DNA of 64,000 nucleotides from Taudactylus pleione (Eukaryota > Chordata > Amphibia > Anura > Myobatrachidae). Below are positions 56,214-64,000 of this stretch, one piece after another. The DNA is taken from NCBI GenBank assembly GCA_031769625.1, contig JAUIMM010000643.1:749001-813000 (forward strand). The letters run 5' to 3'. A program made the translations under genes and the position numbers. Within the stretch, counting starts at the first letter, position 1. Each line of letters starts with the position of its first letter. The notes under the pieces are model-generated. The model was given only the letters and a program-made list of their open reading frames with translations. It was not told where the DNA came from and did not search any database.

Positions 56214-56752
56214 GGGCCTGATTCAGAGCCGGACGCTCTGACCAGAGCGCTCGCTCTGAATCAGGGCCCTCCTCCATGAAAATGGAGCGGCCTCCTGGCC
56301 GCTCGCATAGCTGTGGGTGACCACCCACAGCATATGCGAGCGGCCAAAAAGATGGTCGCGATGGTCTTGACCATCGCGACCATCGGACTTGCGACGGAGA
56401 CCCTGCGGTAGGGTCTCCCTGCCACAAGCCCTGCAGTGATTTTGGCTCTATCAGAGCCAAAATCACTCCCACTGACATCACTAGTGATGTCAGTGGGGCC
56501 GGCTTCAGACGGTAGGCGTTCCCATGGGAACGCCTCCATCTGGCAGGCATGCCCACCAAAGGGGGCGTGCTGTCAATCAACATCGACAGCACGCCCCCTT
56601 TGGTGCGAGACCCAGAGCGATGGGAAGCCCGTCGCTCCCCGGGTCTCGCGCATGTGCACGACGGAGCTCCCTCCGTCGTGCGCATGCGCAGTGGGGAACA
56701 TCGACCCACTTGCGAGCGTACTGCCGCTCGCGAGTGGGTCTGAATGACCCCC
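56214..56752 (+). mobile_element. Hairpin-chain element, 539 bp, TTA target duplication
   Basis: It starts GGGCCTGATTCAGAGCC and ends GTCTGAATGACCCCC, flanked by TTA at 56211-56213 and 56753-56755. The full series of hairpins is present, including the complete palindrome around CACTAGTG. It is nested in the hAT at 54789-57048. Confidence 0.9.
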
Positions 56753-57056
56753 TTAGTCAGCTAGCTGGATGCATCCTTTTGGCCTTAACTAGATGAAGCA
56801 AATAATATTGTGAGTTGGTCAAACTTGATTGTAAATTACTGGAAATAAATGTTATTGAGGTTAATTATACTATAGGAACAAAAACAGGCCCATTTTATGT
56901 GATTTTAGCTGATTTTATGGTTTTTTAAGAAAAAAATACAGATCCAAAACCAAAACACGAAAACAAAACACCAAGAAAAAAATCCAAAACCAGATTCAGA
57001 TCCAAAACCAGGGGAGATCCAGATCCAAAACACGAGGGTCGGCGCACAATAATATC

Positions 57057-59529
57057 CAAGTACAGAATCCTCGCTAGTGCTTCTTTTAGAAGTACACTCT
57101 CCTGGGCCTCATCAGTGTTATCTCCCTCAATTTTCCACCTGTATCGGATACCTGACCAAAGGGCCGTGACCTGCTTGCTGGGTGCAGGTTAAACCCATAT
57201 CCCGCTTGGAGGGGTCACTGGTGAACACCTACCAGCAGTTTAGACTCCACGCCTTTGGTCAGGTCTCGCCAACATCCAATACTTGTGAATGAGGAGGAGA
57301 TACATCGAGGCCCCTCGCTTCTGATTCCTTACACAACCCGGGACCTCAGCTTTCAGCTCCTCAGTAGGAGATCCTCCTGAGCCAGTCGTGACAAACATAT
57401 CAGTGAGATATGTGAAGGCTGCTTGTGTGCTATACCTGTAAAAAAAGGGTTAAATGTAATAAAAATGACGTAGGGTCCCCCTCAAAAGCATAAACAGCCC
57501 TGGACTGCTCAGCCAATCATGGTTCCTAAAATTACGGGGGAAAAAAATATGTAGCATTCCCCTGCAATTTAGGAACCAGCACCTAGATACACGGTTTTAA
57601 ATATAGGGGGGGGAATGTGTAGGGGCCCCCTATATTTAAAATCACCACCGAACCCAAACTGACCGTGGTGTAATGCCACAACCAGGAGATCCTATCACTG
57701 GTTCTCCAGGGCCAAAACATTAACACCCCAAGCTGGTCAGCCTAAGCCGGGGAACTCAGGGGAGATGGGGACCCCTCAAGAAGAAGTCCCCCCTCTCCCA
57801 AAACCCCAGGTTTAGGCTGAAGCCCGAGGCTCTTCCCCGCACCCCTGGAGCAGTGGGTACGGGAGTAATAATGTGAAAAAACTATTGTATTTTACAGTGG
57901 AAATACAGGTGCCAGCGTGCCTGCCTTTGCAGGCAGCCGGCACCCATACTTCCACTGTAAAATAAATATGTAAAAAAACATAGTACACACACACACACAC
58001 ACACCGTCTATATTAAAACTTTATTACATTCACCTACCTTACACACACATACCTGCTGCCAGATGTTCACATCCACTTGTCTCGTAGAACCTGTTTGCAG
58101 TACCTGGAATAAAGATCCTATACTGACAGTGGCAGTTATGAGCTGATTGGTACAGTGGCAGTTATGAGCTGATTGGTTGGTACTTTATCTCTGTCCACTT
58201 TATCTCTCTCCAATAGACCCCTTTATTTGGTGTCCATTGTTCTTTTTAGTTGATCTATCTATCTATCTATCTATCTATCGGAAGAGAGCCTCATGTAACC
58301 TATATGTCTAGCAACTAATGATAGTTATAAAAGACTGTTGCAGTGGCATAATACCCATGAATAATACTCACAAGTATATACCTCACAACATTGGAGGTGG
58401 CCATTTTGGAAAGGGGGCATGACTATGGAATGTAGGGCGTGGTTTTATCATGAGGGAGTGGAACCACGCCCACTGGAATGTGACTAGTTCTGAAAGCGCA
58501 AGGCTGTCTATTACTATCCCTCTCCACCCTTTTACTGCTGCACCCAACAATGTCGCATGCATGCAGTACCCATTCACTGCTGCTCTGCTATGGAAATATA
58601 GCCTATCTGCATGGCAATCAGGACAAATCAGTAAAATCCTCTGAAATCAGGACACTTAGAAGGTATGTTGGAAGGTTGGAGGAACCTATGCATGCAGGAT
58701 TGTGTATGGCAAGACTCAAAGCAGATAAATCAGTGATTTCTCCACACTTTTCACTAAATCTGGTGAAACCGTATATATACTGCTTCATATCTCCCAACAT
58801 GACCCTCTCCAGGAGGGACACAATGCTCTGGTCCTGGACTTCCCTGGTAATTTATGATTGGTGGCGACTCCAGAGGTGGGGCTGCAGCACAGTCCAAAAT
58901 TTAAATAGGGGAGTCACACAAACTGCCAGTGAGTCCCAGCCAGTGATGTTTGGCAGTGTGTGATTTGAATTTTGAACTGCGCTGCAGCCTCACCTCTTAC
59001 CAGGGAAGTCCAGGACCAGAGCATTGTGTCCCTCCTGGAGAGGGTCATGTTGGGAGGTATGCTGCTTTGTCCACCTAAAAGGCTTTAGAAAAGCAGTTTA
59101 TGCCTTTACTAAATATACCCCTTCATATCCATAACTTAGGGAATTTCAGATGGATACATGCAATTCCTCCCTTATATGTCCCTGCTGGCCCATAGTGCTT
59201 CCAGAGACTGCTGATAGGAGAGGCATTGACAGATATGTAGAGCCATACAGTATTATAAAAATTGCATAATCTGAACAATAAAGATAAGATGTTCCTTATT
59301 TAGTCTATTGACGTCTATAAGAGAAAGCGGATATTGTGAGGACACAGCATTGGAGACCAGTACAATCACTGTAAAAGGCCTTCAGCCTTTGTAAGAACCA
59401 GGAATGCTGACTCAAGGTAATGAACTGACTACAGGAAAATAAAATTCTCACTTGCTTATCAAGTGAAATTATAAGCACCTTTCACCTTTCATAGCTATAG
59501 TTTGCAAATATTAACAGCAGTAGTTTAGA
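57057..59529. other. Intergenic sequence with dispersed repeats
   Basis: 57140-57280 matches 33480-33740 in inverted orientation. 57450-58110 is the inverted partner of 49140-49980. 57984-58004 is (CA)n and 58251-58280 is (TCTA)n. No gene is recognised. Confidence 0.45.
58791..59057. mobile_element. Foldback element with 60-bp arms
   Basis: 58791-58850 (CTCCCAACATGACCCTCTCC and on) is the complement of 58997-59057. The loop carries AGGTGGGGCTGCAGCAC and CTGCAGCCTCACCTC, itself an inverted pair, related to 24753-25025. Confidence 0.75.
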
Positions 59530-60969
59530 AAATAAACTAGAGATGTGCGCAGACCACCATGTTTTGGTTTTAGTTCTAAATCATCATCGTGTTTTGGTTT
59601 TGGCAAAACCACCCTCAAGTGTTTTGGGGATATATTTACTAAGGGCCTGATTTAGCATAACCACAATTGCAAAGCTGCACACTGATCCCAGCTTCCCTAC
59701 AGCCGCCGGGATCAATGTAAATGGAGGCTCCAACGGCAGCCTTTTTGCCCGGCGGCTGCTTCTCCCTGCAGCCCCTGGGTTCAGTGAGAGTGAGGTGGAG
59801 GGGCTGCAGGGCTTCTTCCTGCAGCCGCCGGGTACAGCGTTCGGGGAGGTGCCGACACCAGCCTGTTTGCCTGGCGGCTGTAGCCGCCAGATCCAGTTAG
59901 TGTGGAGGGGCTGCTTGTAGCGTGTTTCCCCGGTGGCTGCGCTTACCTGCAGTCGCCAGGAACAGTGTAAATGGAGGCACCGATGGCAGCCTTTTTGCCC
60001 GGCGACTGCTTCTCCCTGCAGCCACCGGGTCCAGTGAGGGTGGAGGGGCCACTTGTTGCTTGCTTCCCCGGCGGCTGCAGAGGGACGTGATTGGGGAGGC
60101 GACGATGGTAGCCTGTTTGCCCGGCAGAAGCTTCTCCCTGCAGCCGCCGGGTCCAGTGAATATGGAGGGGCCGCTTGCAGTTTGTTTCCCCAGCGGCTGC
60201 TTCTCTGAGGGGTGCCACCGGGCCGCCGATCAGCAGTGATTGGCACCAGCCAGAGGTGTAGACTAGAGGGCGGGAGGTCCATTTAGGATAGGCAGCAGCT
60301 GGAAGATTAGCTTCCCGCAGCCCTCTACTGGGCATCAGATGCGACCATGTTAGGGAAAGCCCAGCCTGATGTGGTCAAATCTGATGCGATCGTGCTAGGC
60401 AAGTGGCTAAATGTAAACCAAAACACCCGAGAGGTTTTTAGATCCAACTTGGAGAGAGCCCAGAATTGGGACTCTGTTCTACTGGGAACCCCAAAGTGAT
60501 CTGAGCCGAGACTCGATTTGACTTGGAACTAGAGATGAGCGTTTCGGATTCTGTGGAATCCGAACCGCTCCGAACATTGGGGATCCGAGTCCACCCGAAC
60601 GCTGTTCGGGTGTTCCCTGCCTGACTCGGATCCCCGTTCGAGGCCGAGCCGCAGCCTCCTGATGTCGGATTCTCGCGAGAGAATCCAACGTCAGGGCTCC
60701 TCTAGTGTAGGGCAGACCGCTGTGATAGCGGTCTGCCCTACACAGATCAAACACACAGCCGCCAGCGGTAGCTGTGTGTTTGTAATAGCAGCCAATGAGA
60801 GTCACAGAGACTCTCATTGGTTGCTGCACGGAAGGAGCCGGTTGGAGTTCAGTCATGACCTCCATCTTCCGGCTCCCTCCGCGCGTTATACAGCAGAGCA
60901 GGGCAGAGCGGACGGTGGTGGGAGCGAGGATTCAGGTAAGTTTTTTTTTTATGTGTGTGTGTGTGTGTA

Positions 60970-61340
60970 AGGGGGCATACTACTACTGGGGGCCTGCTAA
61001 TGGGGGCACTACTACTACTGGGTGCCTGCTAAGGGGGGGGCACTATTACTACTGGGGGCCTGCTAAGGGGGGGCATAGTACTACTAGGGGCCTGCTAAGG
61101 GGGGCATACTACTACTGGGGGCCTGCAAAGGGGGGGCACTACTACTACTGGGGGCCTGCTAAGGGGGGGCATACTACTACTGGGGTCCCGCTAAGGGGGA
61201 GCATACTACTACTGGGGCCATTGTATAAGTGGCACTACTACTGTGGGCATTGTATAAGGGGCATTACTACTGTGGGCTTTGTGTATAACGGTCACTACTG
61301 TGGGCATTGTATAAAAGGGTCACTACTGTGGGCATTTATG
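60970..61340. repeat. Minisatellite of about 34-38 bp
   Basis: Units of ACTACTACTGGGGGCCTGCT plus AAGGGGGGGCAT repeat with length variation. The Tyr/Trp/Gly frame is an artefact. Confidence 0.9.
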
Positions 61341-61365
61341 GTGCAATGTGAATCAGGGGCACTAT

Positions 61366-61889
61366 GGGCCTGATTCAGAGCCGGACGCTCTGACCAGAGC
61401 GCTCGCTCTGAATCAGTGCCCTCCTACCTTAAAATGGAGCGGCCTCCTGGCCGCTCGCATAGCTGTGGGTGACCACCCACAGCATATGCGAGCGGCCAAA
61501 AAGATGGTCATCGGGCTTGCGACGAGACCCTTGTGGTAGGGTCTCGTTGCCGCAAGCCCTGGAGTGATTTTGGCTCTACCAGAGCCAAATCCCTCCCACT
61601 GACATCACTAGTGATGTCAGTGGGGCCGGACTGAGACGGTAGGCGTTCCCATGGGAACGCCTCCGTCTGGCAACCACGCCCCCGGCACGCCCACTAAAGG
61701 GGGCGTGCTGTCAGTCACCACCGACAGCAGGTCCCCTTTAGTGCGAGACCCATAACGACGGCTTGGCCGTCGTTATTTGGGTCTCGCGCATGCGCACGAC
61801 GGAGCTCCCTCCGTCGTGCGCATGCGCATTGGGGGAACATCGACCCGCTTGCGAGCGTCTTGCGCTCGCGAGCGGGTCTGAATGACCCC
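61366..61889 (+). mobile_element. Hairpin-chain element, about 524 bp
   Basis: It starts GGGCCTGATTCAGAGCC and ends GTCTGAATGACCCC, with TAT or ATA overlapping flanks. It lacks the GCGATGGTC-type stem present in other copies but keeps the rest, including GCATAGCTGTGGGTG stems and CGACGGCTTGGCCGTCG. Confidence 0.85.
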
Positions 61890-62504
61890 ATATGTGCGGT
61901 GTAATGTGAATAAGATTGTGCACTGTGACTCCTTGGGCTGTAGCCCACTTTGTACTGTGATTCTGCTGGCCGTACCCCACTGGGTGGGTGCACTACTTTT
62001 AATTTCTGCCACTGCTGTGTGGCAATGTTTCATAGATGTGCTTTAAATAGTGGTGTCTGTGCTGCTGCTTTGTTGCTTAGTAACCAGTCAGCTCACTGCA
62101 ACCTTTGGTCAATAATGTTGAAAACAATATTATAAGCTGTGAGGTGTTCTAAATTGACTATAAATGACTGGAAATTAATGTTATTGAGGTTAATGATACT
62201 CTAAGAGGAAGAAAAGGACCAATTTATGTGATTTTAGCTTTTTTTGTAAATTTTTGTAAAAAAATTCAAATCCAAAGCCAGTCACCGCAGTTTGGCAAAT
62301 CCAAATCCAAAGCCGGACGACAAATTAGAACCAAATCCAAATCCGGCAAAAATGGTCCGGCGCCCATCCCTACTTGGAACCCCAAAGTTTGGGTGTTTTC
62401 GGTTTTCAGCAAAACCAAACCGCTCATCTCTAAAATAAACTTCATTGCTTTATAAACAAAATGCTACAGCTATGAAGTTACTTTGGGTGGGTTACATTTT
62501 GATG

Positions 62505-62776
62505 GGATGTAGTCGAAATGCTGACCGCCGGCTTCCCGACAGTGAAAGCCCGGCCTAACACTATTGACAGGCATCTAAATACTGACGCCTGTCATTAACC
62601 CCACACTGCAATACTAACGCCCGGCATACCGAACATAGGTAAGCCAGGCATTGGGAGGTGATAGCCGCTGGGGGGGGGGGTTAGGTTTAGGGACTCCCGG
62701 GGGGACTTAGGGTTAGACAGCTCCCCAGGAGGGTTAGGGATAGGCCAGGGGAAGGGGTGGTTAGGGTCAGGCATCA
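62505..62776. repeat. TTAGGG-rich repeat family copy 4, truncated
   Basis: CCGCCGGCTTCCCGACAGTG, GACAGGCATCTAAATACTGA and GGGACTTAGGGTTAG parallel the left half of 12650-13535. It breaks off where the DIRS fragment begins. Confidence 0.65.
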
Positions 62777-63446
62777 GTGGTTCAAACGGCGGTCCTTGGA
62801 GAGCTCTCAGGACCACAGCCAAATCCCAAGGCGCCACAGGTGGAACAAAGGGCGGCTGAATACGGAGAACACCTTGCATAAAGGTGCGCACATCCGGGAT
62901 TGTAGCAATCCTACGGTGAAACCAGACAGATAGGGCCGAAACCTGTACCTTCAAAGTAGCAAGGCGAAGCCCATGATCTAGTCCCGCTTGCAGGAAGGCG
63001 AGAATCCGAGACAGACAAAACTCCCGCGGTGCATAACCTCTCGGTCGACACCACTGGAAGAACGTATGCCACACGCGATGGTATATCCTCGCGGAAGACG
63101 GTTTCCGAGCTCGTAACATGGTACGCACCACAGAGCTGGAAAACCCCCGGGACCTCAGCATGGCCGTCTCAACAGCCACGCCGTCAAAGACAGCCGAGTC
63201 AGGTCCGGGTGAAGGCAAGGACCCTGAGACAGAAGGTCCGGTCGTAGCGGCAACCGCAGAGGACTGTCCACGGACAGACCCTGAAGGTCTGAGAACCAGT
63301 GCCGTTTGGGCCACGCGGGAGCTATCAACAGGAGCGTCCCTCCTTCCTGTTTGAATTTCCGGATTACCCGTGGAAGAAGGGAGACCGGAGGGAACAGGTA
63401 TGCGAACCGGAACGTCCACCGGACGGACAGAGCATCCACCAGAGAC
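62777..63446 (-). pseudogene. DIRS-like retroelement fragment: RNase H end and tyrosine recombinase N-terminal part
   Basis: On the minus strand, one frame (about 63440 to 63185) reads FAYLFPPVSLLPRVIRK, IAPAWPKRHWFSDL and DLLSQGPCLHPDLTRLSLTA, the typical end of DIRS RNase H and the junction to the recombinase. The frame then shifts by one and continues VETAMLRSRGFSS, RIYHRVWHTFFQWC and FLQAGLDHGLRLATLKVQVS, the core-binding part of the tyrosine recombinase. It breaks off at 62777 before the catalytic R-H-R-Y residues. DIRS elements integrate by recombinase, not integrase. The frameshift and truncation make it inactive. Confidence 0.85.
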
Positions 63447-63964
63447 GCCGATGCGCTCGGACCGGGTCGATGGCCCCCCACAGAGCATGCGCACGACGGC
63501 GCCGGCGTGCGCATGCGTGAGACCCGCTACGACTGACAGCGCCGGTCGTAGCGGGTCTCGATCCAAAGAGGGCGAGCTGTCGATGTTGATTGACAGCTCG
63601 CCCCGTTTGGAAGGCGGGCCGGGGGGGTGGCAGCCCAAACGGAGGCGTTCCCATGGGAACGCCTACCGTTTGGGGGAGGCCCCACTGACATCACTAGTGA
63701 TGTCAGTGGAGAGCTTCCGGCTCAGACAGAGCCAGAAGCTCTCCGGGGCTTACGACAAGGGAGACCCTACCCTAGGGTCTCATCGTAAGCCCCGATGGTC
63801 GCGATGGTCTCTGACCATTGCGACCATCACCGGAGCGGTCGTTAGAGCTGTGGGTGTTAACCCACAGCCTAACGAGCGCAACAGAGGCGGGCGGTCAAGA
63901 TGCAAGCGGCCGCCCAGTTTCTGAGCGACCGCTTGCATCCTCCGACCGCCTCTGAATGAGGCCC
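63447..63964 (+). mobile_element. Hairpin-chain element, second subfamily, lacking the first 27 bp
   Basis: It begins at GCCGATGCGCTCGGACCGGG, which corresponds to about base 28 of the copy at 14831, and ends CTCTGAATGAGGCCC. It has complete hairpins, including GAGGCGTTCC-CATGG-GAACGCCT and CACTGACATCACTAG plus its complement. It abuts the DIRS fragment directly. Confidence 0.8.
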
Positions 63965-64000
63965 TAAATCCCCATGAAGGGGTGTACTTGGTCTGCAACA

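Larger units (their letters stand above)
54789..57048. mobile_element. hAT element, 2260 bp, with ATAATATC duplication
   Basis: It starts TAGAGATGAGCGGGTTC and ends GGGTCGGCGCACA, with ATAATATC at 54781-54788 and 57049-57056. The right part (56755-57040) is the CCAAAACCAAAACACG block seen in reverse at 1-420. A 94-bp minisatellite and a hairpin-chain element are inside. No transposase. Confidence 0.9.
60530..62372. mobile_element. Nested hAT element, CTTGGAAC duplication
   Basis: It starts TAGAGATGAGCGTTTCGG and ends CCGGCGCCCATCCCTA, with CTTGGAAC at 60522-60529 and 62373-62380. It contains hairpins (GTAGGGCAGACCGC/GCGGTCTGCCCTAC near 60708-60741; CAATGAGAGT/ACTCTCATTG near 60790-60820), a minisatellite and a nested hairpin-chain element. 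Confidence 0.9.
59538..62432. mobile_element. Outer hAT element, AAATAAAC duplication
   Basis: It starts TAGAGATGTGCGCAGACC and ends CCAAACCGCTCATCTCTA, with AAATAAAC at 59530-59537 and 62433-62440. Without the nested element it is about 1.05 kb, mostly a GC-rich minisatellite (59690-60240) of TGCAGCCGCCGGGTCCAGTG units. The 232-codon minus frame there is an artefact. Confidence 0.9.

Noticed and set aside
59584..60282. 232-codon minus-strand frame
   Set aside because: It lies over a GC-rich minisatellite inside a hAT, and the repeating Pro/Arg/Ala/Ser peptide follows the DNA repeat.
60795..61373. 192-codon Gly/Tyr/Trp-rich frame resembling a silk or antifreeze protein
   Set aside because: Product of the ACTACTACTGGGGGCC minisatellite without splice or promoter context.
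23633..64000. Exons of POLR2E, the neighbour of ARHGAP45 in mammals
   Set aside because: I looked for its conserved peptides on the minus strand and saw none. The next gene may lie beyond the window.

Overview
The window is vertebrate genomic DNA, most likely from an anuran amphibian with a large, repeat-rich genome. The reasons are intron-rich architecture with GT-AG exons of a vertebrate Rho GTPase-activating protein, a mix of hAT, PIF/Harbinger-like, Penelope-like and DIRS elements typical of frogs, and no dense prokaryote-type gene packing. The species cannot be named from sequence alone.

The only host gene I can support is the 3' end of a RhoGAP gene on the + strand, best matched to ARHGAP45 (HMHA1). 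Three coding exons (9533-9794, 14251-14290, 18971-19134) have canonical splice sites and join in compatible phase. The middle one is a 40-nt microexon. The introns and everything downstream are mainly transposable elements. A C2H2 zinc-finger pseudogene lies at 32650-33340 (minus).

Layout. 1-9530 (upstream intron): hAT elements whose ends read TAGAGATGAGCG, with BED zinc-finger transposase relics and minisatellites, plus Harbinger-like MITEs. 9533-19134: ARHGAP45 exons separated by MITEs, a TTAGGG-rich repeat and a Penelope-like inverted-repeat insertion (15366-16969). 19993-23632: a 2.2-kb hAT with a 31-bp minisatellite, followed by three nested MITE-like elements. 23633-40817: unique sequence with scattered repeats, tandem arrays and a coiled-coil reading frame split by a MITE. 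40833-45729: a complete Penelope-like insertion with inverted flanking repeats, a GIY-YIG endonuclease reading frame and a 15-bp target duplication. 45745-54780: MITEs, a 141-bp hAT miniature, dispersed repeats and tandem arrays. 54789-57048 and 59538-62432: two hAT insertions with 8-bp duplications, the second containing another hAT that in turn contains a MITE. 62777-63964: a DIRS-like tyrosine-recombinase fragment abutting a MITE.

The most unusual component is a family of about 520-bp elements (copies at 11214, 39414, 56214 and 61366, with relatives at 14831, 34350, 38175 and 63447) built almost entirely of 10-12 consecutive hairpins between GGGCCTGATTCAGA-type ends, flanked by 3-bp duplications. 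Arms of the same hairpin change together between copies. Two Penelope-like insertions share the same asymmetric inverted architecture and carry hammerhead-ribozyme-like motifs. All elements of the TAGAGATGAGCG hAT family that are long enough carry their own private minisatellite.
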